This document shows, one piece after another, positions 25,281 through 34,892 of a DNA stretch of 64,000 nucleotides (within the stretch, counting starts at the first letter, position 1; every line of letters begins with the position of its first letter). Source of the DNA: Pannonibacter sp. SL95. GTDB lineage: Bacteria; Pseudomonadota; Alphaproteobacteria; Rhizobiales; Stappiaceae. A program made the translations under genes and the position numbers. Location of the stretch: positions 912,501-976,500 of the forward strand of contig NZ_JAPPRC010000003.1 in assembly GCF_026672425.1 (NCBI RefSeq), written 5' to 3'. Under the pieces are notes generated by a model that worked only from the letters and a program-made list of their open reading frames with translations, did no database searches and was not told the DNA's origin.

Positions 25281-25489
25281 ATGAATTGATGTTTCGCCGG
25301 GGCGGCTGACGTTGTCCCGGCGAAAAGCTCTCCGGCCGCACCTTGCGACCCTGCAGATCGGTCCGCCGCCTTCATTTTGTGCACTCCGGGTCGAAGTCTG
25401 CGAACGCTTTGAGCTTGGCCTTGCTGGTCGAAGCGGAAACAATCCCGACATGCGCGCTCTACCGCTGCTGCCGTCAGATGAGGGATTGA

Positions 25490-26086
25490 ATGATGTTTCC
25501 GCGCCTTGCGATGTCCGCCTTTGCCCTGCTTGCCCTGAGCCTTCCAGCTCACGCTCACCTTGATCCGCTGGCGCATGGCTCGTTTGCCGCTGGCTTCACC
25601 CATCCGGTCTTCGGGCTCGATCATGTGCTGGTGATGGTTGCGGTTGGCCTCTGGGCCTTTAGCAGTGGCGGCCGCGCGATCTGGATCATTCCTGCTGCTT
25701 TTGTAGGCACCATGGTGCTGGGCTTTGCCGCCGCCGTGATTGGCATGCCGCTGCCCTTTGTCGAGCCGGTGATCGCCGCCTCGGTCGTTGCTCTCGGTCT
25801 GATCGTGGCTATGGCCGTGCGTCTGCCGGTCGTTCCCAGCGCCGCTATTGTCGCGGTGTTCGCCTTCTTCCACGGTCATGCCCATGGCGGGGAGATCGGA
25901 TCGGCCGGGGAACTCGGCTATGCGCTCGGCTTTGTGCTGGCCACCGCGCTGCTGCATGCCAGTGGCCTCGCGCTTGGCTGGGCCATCGGGGCCGTGCTGG
26001 GAACCGAAAGCCGCACCGGCGCTCTTGTATCGCGAACCCTCGGCGCGGTTGTCGCAGTGGCAGGTATTGGCATTTTGGCCGGCTGA
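25490..26086 (+). CDS. HupE/UreJ family membrane protein
   Basis: A 198-residue inner-membrane protein with a signal-like first helix and about six further hydrophobic segments. The family motif HPVFGLDHVLVMVAVGLWA follows the first helix, and His-rich FFHGHAHGGE lies near residue 125, both expected for metal transport. HupE/UreJ proteins carry nickel or cobalt for hydrogenase or urease. Neither enzyme is encoded nearby, so the metal is uncertain. AGGGA precedes two adjacent ATG codons (25490 and 25493); the second has the better spacing. It converges on nadC. The 300 bases upstream hold the leftover helicase tail and no further gene. Confidence 0.88.
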   Translation: MMFPRLAMSAFALLALSLPAHAHLDPLAHGSFAAGFTHPVFGLDHVLVMVAVGLWAFSSGGRAIWIIPAAFVGTMVLGFAAAVIGMPLPFVEPVIAASVVALGLIVAMAVRLPVVPSAAIVAVFAFFHGHAHGGEIGSAGELGYALGFVLATALLHASGLALGWAIGAVLGTESRTGALVSRTLGAVVAVAGIGILAG

Positions 26087-26180
26087 CAACGCGGTCCTGC
26101 GGGCGGCTGGTGGCCGCCAGCTGCCCTCAGGAACGGTTTGATGTTGTCAGCGCAGGGACGTGTCGCCGCGCTTGGCGGTG

Positions 26181-27053
26181 TCAGCCGATTTCGATGTCGA
26201 GGCCGAGGTCGAGCACCGGGGCTGAATGGGTGATCCAGCCTGAGGAAATGAGATCGACGCCCGTTTCGGCGACCGCGCGGACGGTGTCCAACTCGATGCC
26301 GCCGGAGGCTTCCAGCTTGATCCTGTCGCCGACAGCCGCCCGGACGATGGCAACGGCCTCTGCGAGGCGGTCCGGGCTCATGTTGTCGAGCATGATCACA
26401 TCAGGCGCGGCGGGAATGGCCTCGCGCAGCTGATCAAGCGTGTCGACCTCCACTTCGATCTTCACCAGATGCCCGGCAAAGGCCTTGGCCGCCGTGATGG
26501 CGGCCGTGACGCCGCCCGCAACGGCGATGTGATTGTCCTTGATCAGGATTGCATCATCGAGGCCGAAGCGGTGGTTCATGCCGCCGCCACAGCGCACGGC
26601 ATATTTCTCGAAGGCACGCAGGCCCGGCGTCGTCTTGCGGGTGCAGACGATCTTCGCCTTTGTGTGGGCAATCGCCTCGGCAAAGCGCGCGGTGGCGCTG
26701 GCGATGCCGGAGAGATGGCCCAGATAGTTGAGCGCTACACGTTCGGCGGACAGCAGCGCCCGCGCCGGTCCCTCGATCCGCGCGACAACGTCTTTCGGTG
26801 AGAGGCGCGCGCCGTCGGTCTTCAGCACCTCCACCTTCAGATCGGGTGATGTAAGACGGAAGGCGGTTTCGGCGAGCCGCATCCCGGCCAGTGCGCCGGG
26901 CTTGCGTGCGGCAATCACGGCGCGCGCGGTGACGCCGGCACCGATGGTTGCCTGGCTCGTGATGTCGCCGGCGCGGCCCCAGTCTTCCAGCAGGGCCGCG
27001 TGAACCGCGTCATCGATCATCAGCTGCGGCAGTTCGGGCAGGGGAGCGGTCAT
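26181..27053 (-). CDS. nadC: Nicotinate-nucleotide pyrophosphorylase (carboxylating)
   Basis: A 290-residue quinolinate phosphoribosyltransferase that turns quinolinate and PRPP into nicotinate mononucleotide. Visible family segments are [15 protein letters not shown] at the N-terminus, [18 protein letters not shown]-like [47 protein letters not shown] with the phosphate- and quinolinate-binding Arg/Lys/His, and EVEVDTLDQ and IMLDNM of the barrel. It is the last gene of nadA-nadB-nadC; its ATG overlaps the nadB stop by 4 bases. Confidence 0.96.
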   Translation of the reverse strand: MTAPLPELPQLMIDDAVHAALLEDWGRAGDITSQATIGAGVTARAVIAARKPGALAGMRLAETAFRLTSPDLKVEVLKTDGARLSPKDVVARIEGPARALLSAERVALNYLGHLSGIASATARFAEAIAHTKAKIVCTRKTTPGLRAFEKYAVRCGGGMNHRFGLDDAILIKDNHIAVAGGVTAAITAAKAFAGHLVKIEVEVDTLDQLREAIPAAPDVIMLDNMSPDRLAEAVAIVRAAVGDRIKLEASGGIELDTVRAVAETGVDLISSGWITHSAPVLDLGLDIEIG

Positions 27054-28702
27054 TGGGTTTCTCCCGCCGTTGCGGCGCTGGTGACGCCCTGCAGCGCGTT
27101 CGGGTGGGCGACGCTCGCCTTGGCTGCAGCGGCGTTGACCTGATCGAGCGTCAGATAGCTGCGCTGGGCCTGGGCGGGATCGGTCTCCCTTGCGTCTGTG
27201 CGATAGTGCGCGCCGCGGCTTTCCTTGCGTTGCAGGGCAGCGGCAGCCACGATCTTGCCGGCGATCATCATGTTGCGGATCGAGGTGCGCTGCACGCGCG
27301 TCTCGGCGGCGGCAATGCGGGCAAGTGCCTTGGTGAGGCCGTCGGCGTCGCGCTCGACACCAACCAGATCGCTCATGGTCTGACGCAGGATGGAGATCGC
27401 GGCGCGTTCCTCCTGGTTGCGCTGGCTGGGCAGGCCCGGTTCGTCATCCAGTGCTTCCCAATACGCGGTGCGCGGGGTCGGCATCAGGCCCTGGATGTCC
27501 TCGGCAATGCGTGCGGCAAAGACGACGGCTTCCAGCAAGGAGTTCGAGGCCAGCCGGTTCGCGCCATGCGCACCGGTGCAGGCGACTTCACCGGCAGCCC
27601 AGAGGCCGTCCAGCGAGGTGCGGCCGTTGGCGTCGGTCAGCACGCCGCCCATGTGGTAGTGCTCGGCCGGCGCGATCGGGATCGGATCGGTGGCCGGGTC
27701 GATCCCGGCGGCAATGCAGGCCGCATGGACGGTGGGGAAGTGCTCGGCAAACTTCGCGCCAATGGCCGTGCGGCAATCCAGAAACGCACCGCGGCCGGCA
27801 GCACGCTCGCGGAAAATGGCACGGGCGACAATGTCACGCGGGGCGAGTTCCATCAGCGGATGCACCGCTTCCATGAAACGGGCGCCGGCAGAGTTGATCA
27901 GGGTCGCGCCTTCGCCGCGCAGGGCTTCCGTGGCGAGCGGTGCCGGATCACGGCCCACATCCAGCGCCGTCGGATGGAACTGCACGAACTCGGCGTCTGC
28001 AATCACGGCACCGGCGCGTGCGGCCATGCCGATGCCATGGCCGTTCGCTTCACCCGGGTTGGTGGTGACCGCATAGAGATGGCCGATGCCACCGGAGGCA
28101 AGCACGACAGCCGCCGCCTGGAAGGCAAGGCGCTCCAGACCGCCGCGCCGACGCGCCATGACGCCGGTGACGAACTTGCCCTCGGTGATCAGGCTCTCGC
28201 CCAGAAAACCCTCGATGACGCGGATGGACTGGGTCTGGCGCACGGCAGCGACCAGGGCATCCATGATGGCCCGTCCGGCCATGTCACCGCGCACGCGCAC
28301 GACGCGGCTGGCGGAATGGGCCGCCTCGCGTGAGACGGCGAGATGTCCCTCCAGATCCTTGTCGAAGGGAACGCCATAGCTCAGGAGATCGCGCACCCGG
28401 CGCGGCGCTTCCGCCGTCATCATGGCGACGATCTTGTCCTGACAGATGCCGCCGCCCACCGCGATGGTGTCGGCCATGTGGGCTTCTGTGGTGTCGCCTT
28501 CGGAGACGGCTGCGGCGATGCCACCCTGGGCCCAGGCGGATGACGCGCCTTCGCCAATCGGGGCGTTGGAGATGATGGTGACCGGCCGCGGCGCCAGTTT
28601 CAGCGCGCAGAACAGGCCGGCGAGGCCGCCGCCAAGAATCACAACATCATCTACGCCTCGGGCCGACTGGGCCGGGACAAACTGGTCGCTGCGTACTGCC
28701 AT
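27050..28702 (-). CDS. nadB: L-aspartate oxidase
   Basis: A flavoprotein of about 550 residues that oxidises L-aspartate to iminoaspartate, the first step of de novo NAD synthesis. The FAD motif [17 protein letters not shown] is near the N-terminus. [13 protein letters not shown] follows, as in all NadB, and further on [34 protein letters not shown] and [45 protein letters not shown] carry the remaining FAD and substrate contacts. The ATG at 28702 is preferred over an in-frame TTG at 28735. A hairpin lies in the gap to nadA. Confidence 0.96.
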   Translation of the reverse strand: MAVRSDQFVPAQSARGVDDVVILGGGLAGLFCALKLAPRPVTIISNAPIGEGASSAWAQGGIAAAVSEGDTTEAHMADTIAVGGGICQDKIVAMMTAEAPRRVRDLLSYGVPFDKDLEGHLAVSREAAHSASRVVRVRGDMAGRAIMDALVAAVRQTQSIRVIEGFLGESLITEGKFVTGVMARRRGGLERLAFQAAAVVLASGGIGHLYAVTTNPGEANGHGIGMAARAGAVIADAEFVQFHPTALDVGRDPAPLATEALRGEGATLINSAGARFMEAVHPLMELAPRDIVARAIFRERAAGRGAFLDCRTAIGAKFAEHFPTVHAACIAAGIDPATDPIPIAPAEHYHMGGVLTDANGRTSLDGLWAAGEVACTGAHGANRLASNSLLEAVVFAARIAEDIQGLMPTPRTAYWEALDDEPGLPSQRNQEERAAISILRQTMSDLVGVERDADGLTKALARIAAAETRVQRTSIRNMMIAGKIVAAAALQRKESRGAHYRTDARETDPAQAQRSYLTLDQVNAAAAKASVAHPNALQGVTSAATAGETQ

Positions 28703-28799
28703 GGGAGGGCTTTCGTTTCTGGACTGCGGAGGCAAAGCCTAGCCGCTCAGGCTGGGCGGGGCAATGCGCGCGCCAGGTCAGCCGGGAGGGGAAAGCAGA

Positions 28800-28826
28800 A
28801 CGGGCGAGGCTTGCGGCCTCGCCCGT
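28800..28826 (-). terminator. Intercistronic hairpin between nadA and nadB
   Basis: A perfect 11-bp stem (ACGGGCGAGGC at 28800-28810, GCCTCGCCCGT at 28816-28826) starts 9 bases after the nadA stop on the minus strand. The following TCTGCTTTCC is only mildly T-rich, so partial termination or mRNA protection is more likely than full termination. Confidence 0.5.
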
Positions 28827-28834
28827 CGGGACTG

Positions 28835-29920
28835 TCACATCTTCAGATTGATCATGCGCTCGACGGCCAGACGGGCGCGGGCGGCAACCGCCGGGTCGAC
28901 CGTCACCTCCTCCTTCATCTCGACGAGGGCGTCGAGGATCTTGGCCAGCGTGATGCGCTTCATGTGCGGGCACAGGTTGCAGGGGCGGATGAAATCCACG
29001 TCCGGCGTTTCGCTGGCCACGTTGTCCGCCATGGAGCACTCGGTGATCATCATCACCTTGGCCGGCTTGTTGGCCTTGACCCAGTCGATCATGTGCTTGG
29101 TCGATCCGGCAAAATCGGCTTCGTCCACCACTTCCGGCGGGCATTCCGGATGGGCGATGATCTTCACCTCCGGGTCGATCTTGCGGTAGTCGCGCAGCTC
29201 CTGCGCTGTGAAGCGCTCGTGGACCTCGCAGGCACCATCCCAGGTGAGGACCTCGACGTCGGTCTGGCGGCCGACATTGGCGGCAAGATACTTGTCCGGG
29301 ATCAGGAACACCTTGGGTACGCCGAGGCTTTCCACGACCTGAACCGCGTTGGACGAGGTGCAGCAGATGTCGCACTCGGCCTTCACTGCGGCCGATGTGT
29401 TGACATAGGTGATGATCGGAATGCCCGGGTTGCGCTCGCGCAGGGCGCGCACATCCGCCGCCGTCACCGATTCCGCCAGCGAGCAGCCCGCGCGCATGTC
29501 GGGGATCAGCACGGTCTTGGCCGGGTTCAGGATCTTCGACGTCTCGGCCATGAAATGCACGCCGCACTGCACGATCACGTCCGCATCCGCGCGGGTTGCC
29601 TCGATCGCCAGCTGCAGGCTGTCACCGACGACGTCGGCAACGCCGTGGAAGATGTCCGGCGTCATGTAGTTGTGGGCAAGGATGACTGCGTTGCGCTGCT
29701 TCTTGAGCACGTTGATCGCGTGGATCGTCGGGGCCAGCGCCGGCCATTCGATGGCCGGGATGATGTGCTTGACCTTCTCATAGATCGGCGCCGTCGCGCG
29801 GGCGACTTCTTCGGTATAGGCAAGCTCGGGACGGGAGACCGAACCATGACGGTCGATCGCAAGGTCGGCGGCGGGCTTCACCTGGCAGGCGGAACTGGTC
29901 GAAATCAACGTGGTAGCCAT
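28835..29920 (-). CDS. nadA: Quinolinate synthase, [4Fe-4S] enzyme
   Basis: A 361-residue protein that condenses iminoaspartate with dihydroxyacetone phosphate to quinolinate. Family segments are [62 protein letters not shown] and [12 protein letters not shown]; the Cys of the first, third and fourth are the expected cluster ligands. It is the first gene of the nad operon. Its 5' region (29921-30296, no other gene) carries a striking TGCTCA palindrome, presumably the operator of an NAD-responsive repressor. Confidence 0.97.
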   Translation of the reverse strand: MATTLISTSSACQVKPAADLAIDRHGSVSRPELAYTEEVARATAPIYEKVKHIIPAIEWPALAPTIHAINVLKKQRNAVILAHNYMTPDIFHGVADVVGDSLQLAIEATRADADVIVQCGVHFMAETSKILNPAKTVLIPDMRAGCSLAESVTAADVRALRERNPGIPIITYVNTSAAVKAECDICCTSSNAVQVVESLGVPKVFLIPDKYLAANVGRQTDVEVLTWDGACEVHERFTAQELRDYRKIDPEVKIIAHPECPPEVVDEADFAGSTKHMIDWVKANKPAKVMMITECSMADNVASETPDVDFIRPCNLCPHMKRITLAKILDALVEMKEEVTVDPAVAARARLAVERMINLKM

Positions 29921-29952
29921 CGGACCTAACTCCCTGCTGGACCGGCAAGCTT

Positions 29953-29975
29953 TTTATGCTCAGTTTGAGCATAAA
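29953..29975. promoter_or_regulatory. Palindromic operator in front of nadABC (NadQ-like site)
   Basis: A perfect inverted repeat, TTTATGCTCA at 29953-29962 and TGAGCATAAA at 29966-29975 with a 3-base spacer, lies 33 bases upstream of nadA. Regulation of nad genes by NadQ has been proposed in alphaproteobacteria; I match it by position and palindrome form, not by a remembered exact consensus. Confidence 0.75.
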
Positions 29976-30016
29976 GGAGGCAAAAGAAAACGGGACTTAT
30001 CGGTCCCTTCATCCGC

Positions 30017-30032
30017 TTTTGCTCAACGTGAG
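30017..30032. promoter_or_regulatory. Second, weaker copy of the nad operator
   Basis: TTTTGCTCA-ACG-TGAG at 30017-30032 repeats the TGCTCA-N3-TGAG core of the site at 29953, about six helical turns upstream of it. Two sites would allow looping or cover both the nadA promoter and the divergent MFS promoter. Confidence 0.5.
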
Positions 30033-30257
30033 TTTATATAGGCCATTTCAGGCAGCAAATCCACTCTTTCTGAGGGCTTTGGGTCAAGTTTTTGAAATTT
30101 GCCGTCTTTTCAATGGGTTGAAATGAAAGAAGCGGCAAGTGAAGTAAGTTGGCAAAGTCGCGTCCTTTTGGCCCTGTCCCGTTCATCAACGGCGCAGATT
30201 GGAGCTTCACAAACTTTCATTGTTACGAGCCGATTGGTCCGTCCATAGTCACGGCCA

Positions 30258-30273
30258 GGTACCGTGTGGTACC
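30258..30273. promoter_or_regulatory. Paired GGTACC boxes before the MFS gene
   Basis: GGTACC occurs at 30258-30263 and 30268-30273, one helical turn apart, 24 bases before the MFS start codon. Because each box is self-complementary the unit GGTACC-GTGT-GGTACC can act as an inverted repeat. The position suits an operator. No matching regulator gene is adjacent. Confidence 0.35.
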
Positions 30274-30296
30274 GCGTCACCGGAGGGGCTGACTGA

Positions 30297-31517
30297 ATGA
30301 ACCTTGCGACCGGGTCCCGGCCAAATGTTCCGCTCATCATTGTTTGCGGTTGCGCCATCGCGCTGTTGTCCTTTGGACCCCGCTCGGCGATGGGGCTGTT
30401 CTTCCAGCCCATGACCGAAGCCCGGGACTGGAGCCGCGAGATCTTCGCATTGGCGATTGCGATCCAGAACCTCCTGTGGGGCGCAGGCCAGCCGATTGCC
30501 GGCATGATGGCCGACCGGTTCGGCACCTGGAAGACGCTTGTCACCGGCGCGGTGCTCTATGCGCTCGGGCTGGTGCTGATGGCGGAAGCCGAGGGCCCGG
30601 TGATGCTGCATGTCACCGGCGGTGTGCTGATCGGGCTTGGCATTGCCTTTTCCAGTTTCTCGCTGATCCTGGCCGCCTTTGCCCGGTCGGTGTCGCCGGC
30701 GCAGCGCTCGCTCGCCTTTGGCGTCGGCACCGCGTCCGGCTCGCTCGGCCAGTTCCTGTTTGCGCCGCTCGGCATCGGCCTCATCGAGACCGTGGGCTGG
30801 CATTCGACGTTGCTGGTCTTTGCCGGGTTGATGGCGCTGGTGCCGCTGCTGGCGATCCCGCTGCGTGGCAAAGCGGATGTTGGCGCCTATTCCGGCACGA
30901 CGGCCGATCAGAAGCTCGGCGACGCAATTGCGGAGGCCTTCAACACGCGCGGCTATATCCTGCTGACGCTGGGCTTTTTCGTCTGTGGCTTCCATGTCGC
31001 CTTCATCACCGTGCATCTGCCGCCCTACCTGGCCGATCTCGGGCTGGATGCGCGCTGGGGCGCCTATGCCATCGGGCTGATCGGCCTGTGCAACATCGCC
31101 GGCTCGCTCGCTTCGGGCTACATCGGTGGACGCTGGTCCAAGCCGCATTTCCTGTCGCTGATCTATCTCGGCCGGGCGATTGCCATTGCGGTGTTCCTGA
31201 TGGTGCCGGCCTCGCCGTTGTCGGCGATGATCTTTGCCGGCGTGATGGGGCTTCTGTGGTTGTCCACGGTGCCGCCGACGTCAGGGCTGGTCGCGGTGAT
31301 GTTCGGGCCGCGCTACATGGCGACCCTGTTCGGCTTTGTTTTCTTCTCGCACCAGATCGGTTCATTCCTGGGCGTCTGGCTCGGCGGGCGGCTCTACGAC
31401 CAGACCGGCTCCTATGACGCGATCTGGTGGATGGGCATCGCCCTTGGCCTTTTCGCTGCTGTGGTGCACTGGCCGATCAAGGAACAGCCGGTGGCGCGGT
31501 TGCAGCCCGGCGAATGA
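30297..31517 (+). CDS. MFS transporter, monocarboxylate/OFA-like
   Basis: A 406-residue twelve-helix transporter. The opening IIVCGCAIALLSFGPRSAMGLFFQPMTEARDWSREIFALAIAIQNLLWGAGQPIAGMMADRFG is typical of the OFA/monocarboxylate group within the MFS, including the WSREIF segment and the DRFG loop. GGAGG lies about 10 bases before the start. It is divergent from nadA and stands alone. The substrate is probably a small organic acid, by family only. Confidence 0.87.
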   Translation: MNLATGSRPNVPLIIVCGCAIALLSFGPRSAMGLFFQPMTEARDWSREIFALAIAIQNLLWGAGQPIAGMMADRFGTWKTLVTGAVLYALGLVLMAEAEGPVMLHVTGGVLIGLGIAFSSFSLILAAFARSVSPAQRSLAFGVGTASGSLGQFLFAPLGIGLIETVGWHSTLLVFAGLMALVPLLAIPLRGKADVGAYSGTTADQKLGDAIAEAFNTRGYILLTLGFFVCGFHVAFITVHLPPYLADLGLDARWGAYAIGLIGLCNIAGSLASGYIGGRWSKPHFLSLIYLGRAIAIAVFLMVPASPLSAMIFAGVMGLLWLSTVPPTSGLVAVMFGPRYMATLFGFVFFSHQIGSFLGVWLGGRLYDQTGSYDAIWWMGIALGLFAAVVHWPIKEQPVARLQPGE

Positions 31518-31555
31518 AAACAAAAGGCCCTTCAGAGCGATGGCTCTGAAGGGCC
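31517..31555 (-). terminator. Rho-independent terminator of the leftward aminotransferase operon
   Basis: A perfect 13-bp stem (GGCCCTTCAGAGC at 31526-31538, GCTCTGAAGGGCC at 31543-31555) with a 4-base loop is followed on the minus strand by TTTTGTTTT. It ends the IclR/Tm-1/HAD/aminotransferase operon and also blocks the convergent MFS transcript. Confidence 0.93.
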
Positions 31556-31561
31556 GGATTG

Positions 31562-32911
31562 TCAGGCCTTGGACAGGCCGGCCGCCAGACCGTCCGCTAT
31601 CGTGGCGACATCGGCAGAGGTGATCACCAGCGGGGGCGACAGGATGATGTTGTTGCCCGACACGCGGATCATGATCCCCGCCTCGTAGGCCCCGTCGGCA
31701 ACGGCTGCCATCACCTTCTTGTCGAGGGGCTTCTTGCTGGCGCGGTCGCTGACCAGTTCGAGCGCGGCCATCAGCCCCTTGCTGCGCACGTCGCCGACCA
31801 CATCGAAGCGTGCCTTGAGGTCCGCCAGCACGGCGGCCAGCTCCTCGCCCCGTGCGGCGGCATTGCCGGCGAGGTTCAGGCGCTTCGTTTCGGCAAGGGC
31901 GGCGAGCCCTGCCGCGCAGCCGACCGGATGACCCGAATAGGTGTAGCCGTGGCCGATGGCGCCGAAGGAGGTGCGGTCCGCCTCGAAGACGTCGGCGACC
32001 TTCTGGCTGATCAGGGTGGCGCCCAGCGGGAAGTAGCCGGAGGTTATGGCCTTGGCGATGGTCATCATGTCCGGCTTGACGCCCCACAGCCGCGAGCCCG
32101 ACCAGGCCCCTGTGCGGCCGAAGCCGGTGACCACCTCGTCGGCGATCAAGAGGATGCCATGCCGGTCGAGCACCTCGCGCAGCATCGGCATGAATGTCTC
32201 ATGCGGGACGATGACGCCGCCCGCGCCCAGCACCGGCTCCATGATGAAGGCGGCAATTGTGTCGCCGCCCTGGAAGGCGATCTCGTCCTCCAGCGCGCGG
32301 ATGCAAAGCTTGGCGAGCTTCGCCGGATCGGTCTCGTCAAAGGGATTGCGATAGGTCCAGGGGGCGGGGATGTGGAAGCAGCCCGGCAGCAGCGGCTCGT
32401 AGTTGCGGCGGAAATTGGCGTTGCCGTTGACGGAGGCCCCACCGAAATGGGTGCCGTGATAGCCCTTCTTCAGCGCCAGGAACTTGGTCCGGTCGGCCTC
32501 GCCCTTGATCTTCCAGTACTGGCGGGCAAGACGCAGGGCAGATTCCACCGAATCCGAGCCGCCGGAGGTGAAGAAGCTGCGCACCATGCCTTCGGGGGCG
32601 AAGAACTCCGCCAGCTCATAGGCCAGCTCGATCGAGGGGCCGGTCGAGGTGCCGCGGAAACCGGAATAATAGGGCAGCTCTGCCAGCTGGCGGGCGATTG
32701 CCTCCTTCACCGGATCGCTGGAATAGCCAAGGTTGACGTTCCACAGGCCGCCGACCGCATCCAGCACTGACCGGCCGTCGATGTCGGTTACAGTCACGCC
32801 TTCACCCTTCATGATGACGCGGGGTGGATTGGCCTGCATCTCGGCCGGATGGGCCATTGGATGCCAGATTGAGCGGGCGTTGTTTTCCGTCAGGAAGTTC
32901 ATGTCGCGCAT
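31562..32911 (-). CDS. Class III PLP-dependent aminotransferase (omega-transaminase type)
   Basis: A 449-residue fold-type I enzyme that moves an amino group from an omega- or beta-amino compound to pyruvate or a similar acceptor. The N-terminus SIWHPMAHPAEM is typical of the omega-amino-acid:pyruvate group. YHGTHFGGASVNG binds the cofactor, LLIADEVVTGFGRTG holds the conserved Asp, TIAKAITSGYFPLGA the PLP Lys, and GYTYSGHPVGCAAGLA the phosphate-binding Thr region. The start at 32911 has GAGGAG 6 bases upstream. It is the last gene of the leftward operon headed by the IclR regulator. Confidence 0.92.
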   Translation of the reverse strand: MRDMNFLTENNARSIWHPMAHPAEMQANPPRVIMKGEGVTVTDIDGRSVLDAVGGLWNVNLGYSSDPVKEAIARQLAELPYYSGFRGTSTGPSIELAYELAEFFAPEGMVRSFFTSGGSDSVESALRLARQYWKIKGEADRTKFLALKKGYHGTHFGGASVNGNANFRRNYEPLLPGCFHIPAPWTYRNPFDETDPAKLAKLCIRALEDEIAFQGGDTIAAFIMEPVLGAGGVIVPHETFMPMLREVLDRHGILLIADEVVTGFGRTGAWSGSRLWGVKPDMMTIAKAITSGYFPLGATLISQKVADVFEADRTSFGAIGHGYTYSGHPVGCAAGLAALAETKRLNLAGNAAARGEELAAVLADLKARFDVVGDVRSKGLMAALELVSDRASKKPLDKKVMAAVADGAYEAGIMIRVSGNNIILSPPLVITSADVATIADGLAAGLSKA

Positions 32912-32931
32912 GGCGCACTCCTCTTGGAGGA

Positions 32932-33603
32932 TCAGAAGGGGGAGGGAAGACCGAGATGGCGGAGCGCCTCGGCGTAGGACTGGTCAGGGCGGATGACATC
33001 GAAGTGCACGCAGATCATGCCGGCCGCCTCGCCGCCGCGGATGTTGCGAAGCTGGTCATCGACAAAGACGCAGTCGCCGGCCGGCAGCTGCAGCGCGTCC
33101 GTGACGGCGGCATAGGCGCGGGGATCGGGCTTGAGAATGCCGCTGTAGGTCGCGTCGACGATCACCTCGAAGTCGGCGAGGAACGGCAGTTTCTGCCGGA
33201 AATCAGCGCCGTAGAAGAGATCCAGTTCGTTCGACAGGATCGCGAGCCGCTTGCCGGCCGCCTTGGCAAGGGCGATGGATTTCAGCGCTTCCGGCCGCAT
33301 GACGGCTTCAGGATCGGCCCCTCGGGCGCGCTGGACAAAGGTTTCCATCTTCGTCCAGGTCTCACCCAGCAGGGCACCGGTCTCGCGGGTGCGCGTCATC
33401 CAGTAGTCGCGTTCGGAAACTTCGTCGCGCTGCATCGCCTGCCACAGCGCATCTGTCTCAGATCCCTCTGCCGGCGCAAACGGTCCGCGCCAGGTTAGGG
33501 TACCGGGCGCAAGGCCAAGCGCTGCCTCGGTCAGGTCATGGGTCTCGAACAGTGTCCGCGTCACCACGCCGCCGAAGTCGAGGACAAGAGCCTGGGCCGT
33601 CAT
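32932..33603 (-). CDS. HAD-superfamily hydrolase
   Basis: A 223-residue haloacid-dehalogenase-fold protein. Motif I is LVLDFGGVVT, where the second Asp is Gly; motif II is AILSNE, and motifs III/IV are GILKPDPRAYAAV and CVFVDDQLRNIRGGEAAGM. The DFGG form of motif I occurs in the epoxide-hydrolase/acid-phosphatase-like subgroup and lacks the general acid Asp, so phosphatase activity may be altered. Its ATG overlaps the stop of the Tm-1-like gene by 4 bases, and the aminotransferase follows 20 bases later. Confidence 0.87.
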   Translation of the reverse strand: MTAQALVLDFGGVVTRTLFETHDLTEAALGLAPGTLTWRGPFAPAEGSETDALWQAMQRDEVSERDYWMTRTRETGALLGETWTKMETFVQRARGADPEAVMRPEALKSIALAKAAGKRLAILSNELDLFYGADFRQKLPFLADFEVIVDATYSGILKPDPRAYAAVTDALQLPAGDCVFVDDQLRNIRGGEAAGMICVHFDVIRPDQSYAEALRHLGLPSPF

Positions 33604-34874
33604 GCCGCCGCTCCCTCTGCTGCCGGGGCACCCGGTTCGATGAGGCCTGCCGCGACCCAGCGGTCGAAAAGGGCGAGGGCGGTGTCGGTGAATTCAGCGC
33701 TGTTGATGTGTCCGTCGATCTCGACCAGCTCGGCATTGGCGGGAACGGTCCGGCGCATCTCGTCGAGGAATGCGGCAAGGCTTTCGGGGTCGTGCAGCGG
33801 CTCGCCCTCCTGGTCCCATTGCTGGATGCCACCGTTCGGCAGCAGAAAGGTGACGGGTCCGGTCGCCTTTGCCAGCTTGCGCCCGATTTCGCGCGCCACT
33901 TCGCGCCGCCCATCGGGGCCGGTTGTGACTGAGGCGAGCAGGCGGTTGTGGGCGTGGTAGGGGCGGTCGGCGAACTGGCCGGGAACGGGTTGCCAGGTCG
34001 GAAAATCGACCATGTCGATGGCACCGGGGGCGACGATCTGCGGAATGCCGGCAAGTCCGGCGCTTTCCAGCCGGTCAGCGCCGGAGGTCACGACGGAGCC
34101 GTTGAGGTGATTGGCCACCTCCTGCAGGCTGAAGTCGAGCACGGCGGCAAAGCGCTTCTGTGCGGCGAGCGCTTCAAGGGCGCGGCCGCCCATGCCGGTG
34201 GTGTGGAAGACCACGACCTCGTAGCCGCGTTTCTCCAGTTCAGGGCGCAAGCGCACCATGTAGGACAGGCAGCTCTTGCCAAGTGAAGACATGGCGACGA
34301 CCGGGCGGGCCTGAAGCGGGCGCTGGGCGCTGCGGGCCGCGCCGACTACAGCGCCGCAAGCCTGCGAGAGCACGGCGCGGCAGGTCTCGTTGAGACCATA
34401 GAGCCCACCGGCCCAGAGGATCATCATCAGGTCAGCGGCGACCCGTTCCGGCGGCACCAGATGCGAATAGGAAATGGTGGAGACGACAAACTTCGGCACG
34501 CCGAGCGGCAGGGCAAGGGCCACATCCAAGGCGAGGTCAGTGCCCATGGTGCCGCCCAGTATCAGTGCGCCATCGATCTCGCCGCGCTCATGCAGCTGAC
34601 GCGCCAGAGTGGAGGCGCCGAGGGCCATGGCGGACATGGCGGTGTTCTCGTCACCACTTGCGGCAATGGCTTCGATGGTCGTTTCTGCCGCCGCTGCGAC
34701 CGCATGCTTGTCATGTTCAGGAATATACGGCGGGTCACCGAGCACGCTGACATCCATCATGACCGGGCGTCCCCCAGCCTCCTGGATCTTCTCGGCCATG
34801 TAGGTCAGCTCGTCGGCCTTCGTGTCGCCGGTGCCGACAAGCAGGATCGCGGGCGGTCGTACGCCTCTGGTCAT
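33600..34874 (-). CDS. Tm-1-like ATP-binding domain protein (UPF0261)
   Basis: A 424-residue protein of the Tm-1/UPF0261 family. The ATP-site segment ILLVGTGDTKADEL at the N-terminus, LILGGTMGTDLALDVALALPLGVPKFVVSTI in the middle and VFHTTGMGGRALE further on are family hallmarks. In tomato the same domain is the ATP-binding inhibitor of tobamovirus replication; the bacterial function is not known. Bacterial members often neighbour a TIM-barrel partner of the phosphoenolpyruvate hydrolase-like family; none is seen in this window. It sits in the IclR operon, 18 bases behind the regulator gene. Confidence 0.88.
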   Translation of the reverse strand: MTRGVRPPAILLVGTGDTKADELTYMAEKIQEAGGRPVMMDVSVLGDPPYIPEHDKHAVAAAAETTIEAIAASGDENTAMSAMALGASTLARQLHERGEIDGALILGGTMGTDLALDVALALPLGVPKFVVSTISYSHLVPPERVAADLMMILWAGGLYGLNETCRAVLSQACGAVVGAARSAQRPLQARPVVAMSSLGKSCLSYMVRLRPELEKRGYEVVVFHTTGMGGRALEALAAQKRFAAVLDFSLQEVANHLNGSVVTSGADRLESAGLAGIPQIVAPGAIDMVDFPTWQPVPGQFADRPYHAHNRLLASVTTGPDGRREVAREIGRKLAKATGPVTFLLPNGGIQQWDQEGEPLHDPESLAAFLDEMRRTVPANAELVEIDGHINSAEFTDTALALFDRWVAAGLIEPGAPAAEGAAA

Positions 34875-34892
34875 GGTTCAAGGTCCCTCTGG

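Noticed and set aside
27053-28333. A 426-codon plus-strand frame over nadB
   Set aside because: Antisense to nadB, which has clear family motifs throughout.
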